Part shown: piece by piece, positions 16,456 to 23,471 of the stretch
How the letters are laid out: each line of letters begins with the position of its first letter
Position numbering within the stretch: the stretch's first letter is position 1
DNA from: CAVVDY01 sp963815775
GTDB taxonomy: Bacteria > Acidobacteriota > Terriglobia > Terriglobales > Acidobacteriaceae
Length of the DNA stretch: 64,000 nucleotides
Direction of reading: 5' to 3'
Assembly: GCA_963815775.1 (NCBI GenBank)
Contig: CAWFIB010000011.1
Coordinates: 62,001-126,000 of the forward strand
The notes under the pieces: model-generated
Database searches by the model: none
Told to the model about the DNA's origin: nothing
Seen by the model: the letters and a program-made list of their open reading frames with translations, nothing else
Position numbers and translations under genes: made by a program

Positions 16456-16707
16456 GTGGCATCGCGGCGGCTGGGAGGAGTTCTCTTCGTTGCTTATCCG
16501 CAGGATCATACTCCGCGCCACGTTCACGGTTTTCGCGGTGAAGCGGAGGTCATTATCCAACTCGCCGAAGATGGTAGCGTGGCCATTGCAAATCGGCGTG
16601 GTGCCATCCGCCCGGCAGATGCCAAGCGCTCAGATGTCCGGCGAATGTTGATTGCCGCAGCGGAACATTTCGATTCGCTGGTTGAGCTGTGGGGGGAAAA
16701 TGCATGA
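16456..16707 (+). CDS. DUF4160 domain protein
   Basis: 83 residues. The DUF4160 core is visible: AYPQDHTPRHVHGFRGEAEVIIQLAEDG, with the conserved D-H-x-P-x-H-V-H. The family commonly sits with DUF2442 proteins and is suspected to be one part of a toxin-antitoxin-like pair. A TATAAT at 16445-16450 lies so close that the GTG start would be at or next to the transcription start, so the message may be leaderless; no other in-frame start exists. The TGA overlaps the next ATG. Confidence 0.75.
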   Translation: MASRRLGGVLFVAYPQDHTPRHVHGFRGEAEVIIQLAEDGSVAIANRRGAIRPADAKRSDVRRMLIAAAEHFDSLVELWGENA

Positions 16708-17165
16708 ATAACACTCATCCAATCCGCACAACCGACGCTAAGCTTGATGCCATGCTGGCCCGCGCTGGCGAGTTCGAGCCGCACGATTTGCGCGCCACCA
16801 AGGCCGAGTACAACCGGAAGGACGATCTCATCACGCTCCACCTCACCGATGGCATCCGCGTCTCCATTCCTCGAAAAAAGCTCCAGGGATTACAGGACGC
16901 AAACCCGTCCGAGTTGGCGAAGATCGAACTGCTGGGGCGCGGCACCGGCCTCCATTGGCCCGAGCTCGATGTCGATCACTATGTGCCTGGCTTGCTCAAT
17001 CGTGTTTTCGGTACGGCCCGCTGGATGGCGGAAATCGGACGAATGGGAGGCTCGGCAAAAAGCCGCGCGAAAACGCGTGCTGCACGGGCCAACGGCAAAC
17101 GTGGTGGACGGCCCAAGAGCATTAAGCCATCACATCGCCCCGAGCGCACGTTGGCCAGCGATTAA
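16704..17165 (+). CDS. DUF2442 domain protein
   Basis: 153 residues from the ATG at 16704, which overlaps the DUF4160 stop (ATGA) and has GGGGGGA upstream. The DUF2442 part is YNRKDDLITLHLTDGIRVSIPRKKLQGLQDANPSELAKIELLGRGTGLHWPELDVDHYVPGLL. The C-terminus (RMGGSAKSRAKTRAARANGKRGGRPKS) is very basic and probably binds nucleic acid. With DUF4160 it forms a two-gene module of unknown action. Confidence 0.82.
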   Translation: MNNTHPIRTTDAKLDAMLARAGEFEPHDLRATKAEYNRKDDLITLHLTDGIRVSIPRKKLQGLQDANPSELAKIELLGRGTGLHWPELDVDHYVPGLLNRVFGTARWMAEIGRMGGSAKSRAKTRAARANGKRGGRPKSIKPSHRPERTLASD

Positions 17166-17174
17166 GCGCCGCAC

Positions 17175-17204
17175 TTGACATCTGCTCCGCGCTCCCTGTA
17201 CCTT
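17175..17204 (+). promoter_or_regulatory. Promoter of the metY leader
   Basis: TTGACA at 17175-17180, 18-base spacer, TACCTT at 17199-17204. This puts the expected transcription start near 17211, only a few bases before the leader-peptide ATG at 17214, which has no Shine-Dalgarno. A second TTGACA at 17203 lacks a good -10. Confidence 0.5.
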
Positions 17205-17213
17205 GACACAACA

Positions 17214-17321
17214 ATGTTTCACCCGACCTACAGCGCGCATGCGATCACCACAATGGCCATGGCCATGTGTCTGTGTTGCACAGTGCCTGTGGGTTGTCGT
17301 GAGGAGCGGCTTATAGACTAA
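17214..17321 (+). CDS. Met/Cys-rich leader peptide of the metY-metX operon
   Basis: 35 codons, ATG to TAA. Codons 14-22 read MAMAMCLCC: three Met and three Cys in nine codons, with a further Cys at position 28. The reading frame ends 118 bases before metY and overlaps the 5' arm of an antiterminator (17287-17297) that competes with an intrinsic terminator (17345-17372). This is the architecture of ribosome-mediated attenuation, with charged tRNA-Met and/or tRNA-Cys supply as the signal. The expected transcription start lies about 0-4 bases upstream, so translation may be leaderless. The peptide itself need have no function. Not tested beyond reading the sequence. Confidence 0.7.
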   Translation: MFHPTYSAHAITTMAMAMCLCCTVPVGCREERLID

Positions 17322-17372
17322 TCAGCCGCAAAGTTTCCGAAACAGCCCACGGTCCCGCGATCGTGGGCTTTT
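17287..17372 (+). promoter_or_regulatory. Attenuator: antiterminator and terminator of metY
   Basis: Terminator: 10-bp stem 17345-17354 / 17359-17368 (GCCCACGGTC with GATCGTGGGC, one G-U), loop CCGC, then TTTT and further T-rich sequence. Antiterminator: 17287-17297 (CCTGTGGGTTG plus T) can pair with 17342-17352 over 11 positions with two G-U pairs, removing the terminator's 5' arm. A small hairpin GCGGCT / AGCCGC (17306-17311 / 17324-17329) carries the leader stop codon in its loop, and CTGTG / CACAG (17271-17275 / 17279-17283) spans the Cys codons. Confidence 0.7.
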
Positions 17373-17439
17373 CGCTTTTGTGTCAAAAGTTCGTCGCGCG
17401 GGATCCGGGGCCATCCCAATCTCATCAGGAGCAGGAAAT

Positions 17440-18780
17440 ATGAGCCAGTCCGACTCGAAACCGAACTTTCACTTCGACACGCTTGCCATTCACGGCGGGC
17501 AGTCGGCCGATCCCACCACTAAATCGCGGGCCGTCCCCATCTATCAGACAACCTCGTACGTCTTCGATGACGCCGACCACGCCGCCCGGCTCTTCGCCTT
17601 GCAGGAATTCGGCAACATCTACACCCGCATCATGAACCCCACAACCGACGTCTTCGAGAAGCGCATTGCCGCGCTCGAAGGCGGGGCCGCCGGATTAGCG
17701 CTGGCGTCGGGGCAGGCTGCCGAGACGCTCACCATTACGACTCTGGCCTCGGCGGGCGACGACATCGTCTCCACCACTTCGCTCTACGGCGGGACCTACA
17801 ACCTGTTCCACTACACGCTGCCCAAGCTGGGCATCAACGTGAAGTTTGTCGATGCCGATGACTTCGCCGGGCTGCGGGCGGCCATCGGTCCGCGGACCAA
17901 GGCGCTCTACACCGAGACGCTGGGCAATCCCAAGCTCGACATCGTCGATATCGAAGAACTGGCTAAGATCGCACACGACAACGGCGTGCCGCTCGTGATC
18001 GACAACACCACGCCCAGCCCTGCACTGTGCCGCCCGATCGAGTGGGGCGCCGACATCGTCATCAATTCGGCGACCAAGTTCATCGGCGGACATGGCAACT
18101 CCATCGGCGGAGTCATTGTCGATGCCGGCAAATTCGACTGGGCGGCCTCGGGGCGCTTCAAGGATTTTGTCGGGCCCGATCCGTCGTATCACGGCGTGTC
18201 GTACACCAGCGCTTTCGGGCCGCTGGCGTTCATCATCAAGGCGCGGGTGCAGGGCCTACGCGATACCGGCGCTGCCTTGTCGCCGTTCAATGCCTTCCTT
18301 CTGCTGCAAGGCGCGGAGACGCTGCACCTGCGCATGGAACGGCACTCGCAGAACGCGCTAAAGGTCGCCGAGTATCTGGCAGGACATGCTGATGTCGAGT
18401 GGGTGAACTATCCCGGGCTGCCCACCAGCAAGTACTATCAGCGGGCCAGGAAGTATCTGCCGACCGGTTCTAGCGCGTTGGTGACCTTCGGCATTCGCGG
18501 CGGATACGAGGCGGGCAAGAAGTTCATCAACTCGGTGCATTTGTTCAGCCTGCTGGCCAATCTCGGCGATGCCAAGTCACTGGTCATTCATCCTTCGTCG
18601 ACCACCCACCAGCAGCTCAGCGAGGCGGAGCAGCGCGAAACCGGCGTTACTCCGGACCTGGTGCGGCTCTCCGTCGGCATCGAGGACGTGCGCGACATCA
18701 TTGCCGACATCGAACAGGCGTTGCAGACCGCAGCCGGCAAGTCGCCGGCCTGCGACAAAGCAACCGCTGAGGCGAGGTGA
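17440..18780 (+). CDS. metY: O-acetylhomoserine sulfhydrylase
   Basis: 446 residues from the ATG at 17440 (AGGAG upstream). This Cys/Met-metabolism PLP enzyme shows FDTLAIHGGQSADP at the start and TTSYVFDDADHAARLFALQEFGNIYTRIMNPTTDVFEKRIAALEGG. The PLP Lys lies in NSATKFIGGHGNSIGG, and the end reads LVIHPSSTTHQQL. Together with MetX it makes homocysteine directly from O-acetylhomoserine and sulfide. It is first in the operon and preceded by the attenuator. The spacing of Gly-Gly-Thr-Tyr-Asn (YGGTYNLF) favours sulfhydrylase over cystathionine synthase. Confidence 0.93.
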   Translation: MSQSDSKPNFHFDTLAIHGGQSADPTTKSRAVPIYQTTSYVFDDADHAARLFALQEFGNIYTRIMNPTTDVFEKRIAALEGGAAGLALASGQAAETLTITTLASAGDDIVSTTSLYGGTYNLFHYTLPKLGINVKFVDADDFAGLRAAIGPRTKALYTETLGNPKLDIVDIEELAKIAHDNGVPLVIDNTTPSPALCRPIEWGADIVINSATKFIGGHGNSIGGVIVDAGKFDWAASGRFKDFVGPDPSYHGVSYTSAFGPLAFIIKARVQGLRDTGAALSPFNAFLLLQGAETLHLRMERHSQNALKVAEYLAGHADVEWVNYPGLPTSKYYQRARKYLPTGSSALVTFGIRGGYEAGKKFINSVHLFSLLANLGDAKSLVIHPSSTTHQQLSEAEQRETGVTPDLVRLSVGIEDVRDIIADIEQALQTAAGKSPACDKATAEAR

Positions 18781-18789
18781 TAAAGAGCG

Positions 18790-19941
18790 ATGGGGGCAGG
18801 TTTGCAACCAACGCGAGAAGGTAGTGTCACCTTCGCCGGCGATGCGCCGTTCCGTTTGGAGGCGGGCGGCGCATTGCGGCCAGCCACCATCCGCTACGCC
18901 GTGTACGGGCAGTTGAATCCCCAGCGCGATAACGCAGTGCTGGTGTGTCACGCGCTGTCGGGCTCGGCACGGGTAGCGGACTGGTGGCCGGAAATGTTCT
19001 CCGCCCCAGCACGCGCAAAAACGGCGAATGCCGGCGTGTCCCAAAGTCCGGTGTTTGATCTCACGCGCGATTGCGTGATCTGCGCCAACATACTGGGGTC
19101 GTGTTACGGATCGACCGGGCCAACCTCCATCAATCCTGCAACTGATAAACCATACGGACCGGACTTCCCTATCGTCGGCGTGCGTGACATCGTGCGGACG
19201 CAGGCGCACGTGCTCGACGAACTTGGCGTGCAGCGTGTGCGCACCGTGATCGGCGCGTCCATCGGCGGAATGCAGGCGTTGCAGTGGGCCGTCGACTATC
19301 CCCACAGAGTGGGACATTGCATCGCCATCGGCACTGCGCCGCTTTCGGCGATGGGATTGGCACTGAACCATCTGCAGCGCAAGGCGGTCCTGCTGGATCC
19401 GGAGTTCGCTGGCGGGCGTTATCCAGCCGGCAAGCAGCCGGAGCAGGGCTTGGCGCTGGCACGCGCCATCGCCATGTGCTCCTACAAGTCGGCGGAGCTG
19501 TTTGGCGAACGCTATGCCCGCAAGCCCAACCGCAACGGCGAAGACCCTCTGCGTTCGCTGCACGAACGTTTCGATGTTGCTGGATATCTTGACTATCAGG
19601 GCGAGAAGTTTGTGCAGCGCTTCGACGCCAACTCATACCTGGTCATCTCGAAGCTGATGGACACATTCGATCTGGCACGGGGCTACGCCTCCGAGCGGGA
19701 GGCGCTGAAGCGCATCCAGGCGCAGGTTTCGCTGATTGGCATTTCCTCGGACTGGCTGTTTCCGCCCGAGGACGTGCGCGCGTTGGCGGAGCGCATCCGC
19801 GCAGCCGGCGTGCAATGTGACTATACCGAGTTCGAGTCGGCGCATGGGCACGACGGATTTTTGGCCGAGGTCGACGCCATCGCCGCGGTGGTGAATGGAA
19901 AAGTGGAAGCACGCCGGGAGTTGGCGGATAAGGCGCTCTGA
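18790..19941 (+). CDS. metX: Homoserine O-acetyltransferase
   Basis: 383 residues, alpha/beta-hydrolase fold. HALSGSARV is the oxyanion region and GASIGGMQALQWAVDYP is the nucleophile elbow with catalytic Ser. The Asp lies in SSDWLFPPEDV and the His in SAHGHDGFL near the C-terminus. It makes O-acetylhomoserine from homoserine and acetyl-CoA for MetY. It follows metY by 9 bases on the same strand, so both are under the leader attenuator. Acetyl versus succinyl preference cannot be read with certainty. Confidence 0.92.
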   Translation: MGAGLQPTREGSVTFAGDAPFRLEAGGALRPATIRYAVYGQLNPQRDNAVLVCHALSGSARVADWWPEMFSAPARAKTANAGVSQSPVFDLTRDCVICANILGSCYGSTGPTSINPATDKPYGPDFPIVGVRDIVRTQAHVLDELGVQRVRTVIGASIGGMQALQWAVDYPHRVGHCIAIGTAPLSAMGLALNHLQRKAVLLDPEFAGGRYPAGKQPEQGLALARAIAMCSYKSAELFGERYARKPNRNGEDPLRSLHERFDVAGYLDYQGEKFVQRFDANSYLVISKLMDTFDLARGYASEREALKRIQAQVSLIGISSDWLFPPEDVRALAERIRAAGVQCDYTEFESAHGHDGFLAEVDAIAAVVNGKVEARRELADKAL

Positions 19942-19944
19942 AGG

Positions 19945-19964
19945 GGCGCAGCTTGAGCTGCGCC
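19945..19964. repeat. Hairpin GGCGCAGCT-TG-AGCTGCGCC after metX
   Basis: Perfect 9-bp arms; differs from the hairpin at 8897-8916 by one loop base, including the shared upstream GAAGG. It begins 4 bases after the metX stop and could terminate the operon. Confidence 0.75.
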
Positions 19965-19985
19965 AATGCCTTGCTGTTTGTTTCT

Positions 19986-20132
19986 TGTCATCACGAGCGA
20001 AGCGAGGGATCTGCTCTCGCTGGCCGCGACGACGGCGCTCGCTGCGGCGAAGCGGACGGAATCGACGTTGGCAAAGGTTTTTGTAACGTACGTGAGAGCA
20101 GATCCCTCGCGCCAAGGGCGCTCGTGATGACA
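19986..20132. repeat. 147-bp inverted-repeat element (MITE-like)
   Basis: Ends are perfect 14-bp inverted repeats (TGTCATCACGAGCG at 19986 and its complement at 20119-20132). A second perfect 15-bp pair lies inside (GAGGGATCTGCTCTC at 20004 and complement at 20094-20108). No gene is contained. The outer TGTCATC matches the ends of the element at 25706-25790. Confidence 0.8.
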
Positions 20133-20174
20133 AACATGGCTGCACCCGCGACAGCATTTATTTTAGGAGAAACA

Positions 20175-20975
20175 ATGACCGTCTTAACCGAAACCAAGCT
20201 CACTGCCTTCCCCAAACACCTGCTGCGCGACCGCGTGGCCATCGTCACCGGCGGCTCGCGCGGCATTGGCCGAGCCACCGTGCAGCGGCTGGCTGAGGCC
20301 GGCGCGCACGTTGTCGTCAACTATCTAAGCCACACCCAAGAGGCCGGTGAAGCCGTGCGCGAGGTCAAGGAACAGGGCGGCCGCTCGCTCGCAATCCAGG
20401 CCGACGTGAGCAACAGCCGCGAAGCCGGTGCGCTCATCGAGAAGACGCTCGACGAGTTCGGCCGCCTCGATCTGCTGGTGGCCAACGCCGGCATCTGGGA
20501 AGGCGCTCCCGTCGACGAGATGACTGACGAGGTGTGGGACCGCGTGCTCGACTGCAACCTGCGCGGCACGTGGACGGTTTGCCGCGCGGCGGTGCCGGCA
20601 CTCAAGAGCAATGGTGGAGGCTCAATCATCATCGTCAGCTCGACGGCGGGGCAGCGCGGCGAGGCGGACTATTCCAACTACGCCGCTTCCAAGGGCGGGC
20701 AGATCAGCTTCGCCAAGTCGCTCTCGACCGAGCTGGCGCCCAAGATTCGCGTGAACGTGGTCGCTCCGGGCTGGGTCGACACCGAACTGAATCACGTTGT
20801 GTTCACGGCAGAGGAAAACGAAGAGAAACGGAAAGCCATCGAAGCGATCCCGCTGAAGCGCCTGGCGACGCCGGACGATGTGGCAAATGCCATTGTGTTC
20901 CTGAGCTCGGACTGGGCGCGCCACATCACCGGCGAAGTGCTGAACATCAACGGCGGCTCAGTGCTCTGCGGGTAA
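20175..20975 (+). CDS. Short-chain dehydrogenase/reductase (FabG-like)
   Basis: 266 residues from the ATG at 20175 (TAGGAGA upstream). It has the TGGSRGIGRATVQRLAEAG cofactor motif, NYLSHTQ after beta-2 (suits NADPH), LLVANAGIWEG, Ser in IIIVSSTAGQ, YSNYAASKGG (Tyr-x-x-x-Lys) and NVVAPGWVDTEL. The end VLNINGGSVLCG is the usual SDR C-terminus. It may be a 3-oxoacyl-ACP reductase or a general alcohol dehydrogenase. The MFS gene follows 16 bases later, so they may share a transcript. Confidence 0.9.
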   Translation: MTVLTETKLTAFPKHLLRDRVAIVTGGSRGIGRATVQRLAEAGAHVVVNYLSHTQEAGEAVREVKEQGGRSLAIQADVSNSREAGALIEKTLDEFGRLDLLVANAGIWEGAPVDEMTDEVWDRVLDCNLRGTWTVCRAAVPALKSNGGGSIIIVSSTAGQRGEADYSNYAASKGGQISFAKSLSTELAPKIRVNVVAPGWVDTELNHVVFTAEENEEKRKAIEAIPLKRLATPDDVANAIVFLSSDWARHITGEVLNINGGSVLCG

Positions 20976-20991
20976 TACGCTAGAGTTGTAC

Positions 20992-22254
20992 ATGCGCGAA
21001 ATCTGGCGGCATCGCGGGATGCGGTTGATCTTCACCGCCAACCTCGTCTCCATGGTCGGCAGCGGCATGAACACTGCCGCCGTGACCTGGTACATCCTGC
21101 AGGCCACGCATTCCGAGGTGTCGCTCGGCCTGATGATCGCGCTCATGACGCTGCCTTCCCTGGTGCTGCTGCCGCTGACCGGTGTCATCATCGACCGCAG
21201 CGATCGCCGCCATCTCATGATGGGGCTCGACGGCGCGCGTGGTCTGGTCATTCTCACCATCGCTATTCTGGCGCTTACCCATCGCGTCCACCTTTGGCAG
21301 TTGTATGCGATGACCATGCTGGTTTCCGTCGGCTTCTGGATGTTCTGGCCGACTTTGAATGCCCTGGTGCAGGAGCTCGCGCCGGAAGACAAGCTGCTCG
21401 ATTCCAATTCCATGATGCTGGCGGCGGTGCAGGGCGGCTGGATGCTCGCCGGGGCCCTGGTGGGATTCATGTACAACCACATTGGGCTCGGCGGAGTCCT
21501 GCTGATCGACACCACCAGCTACATCGTCTCCATCGCCTGTGTCTTTCACGTACGCAAGGGGCGGGTTACGGTGGCCCAACCGGAGCACGAAGGCGCAGCG
21601 ACGGATCGTCCGGCGACGGCGGTTGCCCGCTACTTTCACGAGCTGCACCAAGGCTTCGAATACGTAGCCACCCACCGGCGGGCATTGCTGCTGGGGATAG
21701 CATGGGCGCTGTTCATCGCGGCTATGATGACCAATCAGGTGCTGACCGCCCCGTTCAACGACCGCATTCTGCACAGCGGCGCGGTGGGCTACGGCTGGAT
21801 GAATGCAGGTTGGGCGATTGGCGCGTTGGCCAGCGTGATCTATGCTTCGCGCGTAATCCGGAGCTATGGCGCCAACCGCTCGGTCACCGTAACCATGACG
21901 ATCATCGGGCTATCGTTGTTTTTCCTTCCGGCTACGCGCTGGCTTGCGCTTGCGGTCTTGGTCTACTTCGTCATGGGATCCGGCCGTGGCGTGGGTGGCA
22001 TCGCCATTTCGACCGAGATGATGGAGATGGTGCCCAGGTACGTCATGGGCCGGGTGCAAAACACGTTTTTCTTTCTCTCCAGCGCACTACAGATCGTGAC
22101 CTCGCTGATGGTGGGCGAAGCTGCGCACCGCGAAGGGCTCAAGTATGGCTTCTGGCTGGTTGGATCGATGTACGTTGGAGCAGCGCTTGCGGCCGCGTGG
22201 CCGGTGCGGGAATCGGTGAAAGGGCTGGCGCCAGGGCAGACCGCAGCGGACTAA
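20992..22254 (+). CDS. MFS transporter, enterobactin-exporter/macrolide-efflux type (MFS_3)
   Basis: 420 residues with about 12 membrane segments. The loop 2-3 signature appears as GVIIDRSDRRHLMMGLDGARG, typical of the EntS/MFS_3 subfamily. A cytoplasmic loop with AVARYFHELHQGFEYVATHRRA sits between the two halves, also typical. Probably a drug, siderophore or metabolite exporter; the substrate is unknown. The ATG at 20992 is chosen over a TTG two codons earlier; the ribosome site is weak, as expected if coupled to the SDR gene. Confidence 0.85.
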   Translation: MREIWRHRGMRLIFTANLVSMVGSGMNTAAVTWYILQATHSEVSLGLMIALMTLPSLVLLPLTGVIIDRSDRRHLMMGLDGARGLVILTIAILALTHRVHLWQLYAMTMLVSVGFWMFWPTLNALVQELAPEDKLLDSNSMMLAAVQGGWMLAGALVGFMYNHIGLGGVLLIDTTSYIVSIACVFHVRKGRVTVAQPEHEGAATDRPATAVARYFHELHQGFEYVATHRRALLLGIAWALFIAAMMTNQVLTAPFNDRILHSGAVGYGWMNAGWAIGALASVIYASRVIRSYGANRSVTVTMTIIGLSLFFLPATRWLALAVLVYFVMGSGRGVGGIAISTEMMEMVPRYVMGRVQNTFFFLSSALQIVTSLMVGEAAHREGLKYGFWLVGSMYVGAALAAAWPVRESVKGLAPGQTAAD

Positions 22255-22418
22255 ATGCCGGTCAGCTCGGGCCGAAGTTTCAATAGTTTCTTCCGCCACA
22301 TCCCCTTGCTGGCGTCCCTTTAGGGCGACCGCCGGGTCCCAGAATTACAGCTAGGGCTTTATATGCCCTATCTGCATTACAATTGTCGCGGTGAACTCCG
22401 CCAGCAGAAGGAGCCGAT

Positions 22419-22787
22419 ATGAAGTTGAGAATCACTACCGATGGATTTGAAGGTTACGCGAAGCGTGCCCTGGAACGGGCGTGCAAGCTGGATCGACGGG
22501 AAGCGATCAAGCCGGAGATTACCATCACTTTCGAGGATCCACTTGCAATGGTCGAGGTCCTGACGGCGGAGCGTCTCCGGCTGGTGCAGAAAGTGCGGAC
22601 AAAATCCTCGTCGATCACGGCACTTGCCGTCGCGCTGAAGCGTGATCCCAAGTCGGTGCGCAGAGACGTTCTGAAGTTAGAGCGCGCGGGCGTAGTCCGA
22701 ACCCGCGAACAGATCAATCCTGGCCACGGACGGGTGAGAATCGTAGAACCTGTGGCCCGCCAATACCGCCTCACGGCGGTTCTTTAA
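22419..22787 (+). CDS. HTH transcriptional regulator (HVO_A0114/MarR-like)
   Basis: 122 residues. The N-terminus EITITFEDPLAMVEVLTAERLRLVQKVRTKSSSITALAVALKRDPKSVRRDVLKLERAGVVRTREQINPGHGRVRIV is a winged helix of the type called HVO_A0114-like, usually found with toxin or small nuclease genes. GAAGGAG precedes the ATG. No toxin partner is visible beside it, so it appears orphaned or acts on a distant gene. Confidence 0.75.
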   Translation: MKLRITTDGFEGYAKRALERACKLDRREAIKPEITITFEDPLAMVEVLTAERLRLVQKVRTKSSSITALAVALKRDPKSVRRDVLKLERAGVVRTREQINPGHGRVRIVEPVARQYRLTAVL

Positions 22788-22790
22788 GCT

Positions 22791-22876
22791 GGGGTGCCCA
22801 CTCATTCCCGCCGTTGGAACGAGTGGAAGTGTTCACCTCCCACACATTCGAAAACCGCGATTAAGTTGGGCACCCG
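22791..22876. repeat. GGGTGCCCA-ended element, copy 1
   Basis: About 86 bp bounded by GGGTGCCCA and TGGGCACCC. Inside: ACTCATTCCCGCCGTTGGAA and CACATTCGAAAACCGCGATT. A related element at 55690-55815 shares the CTCATTCC, CGTTGGAA or GGTTGGAA, and TTCGAAAAC blocks. MITE-like, non-coding. Confidence 0.75.
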
Positions 22877-22904
22877 GCTGAAATTATTTGGCGGATTTCG
22901 GTTA

Positions 22905-23249
22905 CTACTGCATCGCCCTGCCGACATCTTTGCCGGCGGCCTTCACCGCATCAGCGGTCTTCTCGCCGCCCTTCTCGGTGTAGTTCACGGTGACCTGCGA
23001 GCCTTTCTTGATTCCCTTGCCTGCGTCCTTGGTACCTTCCCATGAGGTCTTGTCGGTGTACTTGATGGTGTGCTCGGTGCCATCGGAGGCTTTCACCACC
23101 ATGGTCTTGGTGCCATGGTCAATGTGCTTCACCACGCCGCTAACCATGTGGGTCAGGTCGTCCTGGGCCATCGCCATCTGCGACAAACCGACGATTGCAA
23201 ACACCAGGGCGCACGCCAGCGCCACCGGCACTACGGATCGGATCTTCAT
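22905..23249 (-). CDS. Small exported protein with DUF5666-like beta domain
   Basis: 114 residues with a clear Sec signal peptide (residues 1-28, cleavage near AMA-Q). The mature part HMVSGVVKHIDHGTKTMVVKASDGTEHTIKYTDKTSWEG ... KGSQVTVNYTEKGGEKTADAVKAAGK is a small beta-barrel like that of DUF5666 repeats, with a helical tail. Probably periplasmic. No operon partner. Function unknown. Confidence 0.7.
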   Translation of the reverse strand: MKIRSVVPVALACALVFAIVGLSQMAMAQDDLTHMVSGVVKHIDHGTKTMVVKASDGTEHTIKYTDKTSWEGTKDAGKGIKKGSQVTVNYTEKGGEKTADAVKAAGKDVGRAMQ

Positions 23250-23471
23250 TCAAACTCTCCTTGAAATAACTCCACAGCTTCGGCTGATGGAATGTGAACT
23301 TAGAGTATCAAATTAACTATCAAATAGATGCGGCAGCGAACTGATAGTCAGCCGGCCTGCTGTCCCTCCGGTCTGATTCGGCTGCGCCACCCGGAGTCGC
23401 GCCGTCAAGCTCTTAACGCTTCGCAATGTTGTAATCTGGTAAATTCGCAGTTCGCGAAGGAGACTTGTAGA

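Noticed and set aside
17166..17439. SAM riboswitch before metY
   Set aside because: No match to the SAM-I, SAM-II or SAM-IV cores could be seen. The leader-peptide attenuator explains the hairpins better.
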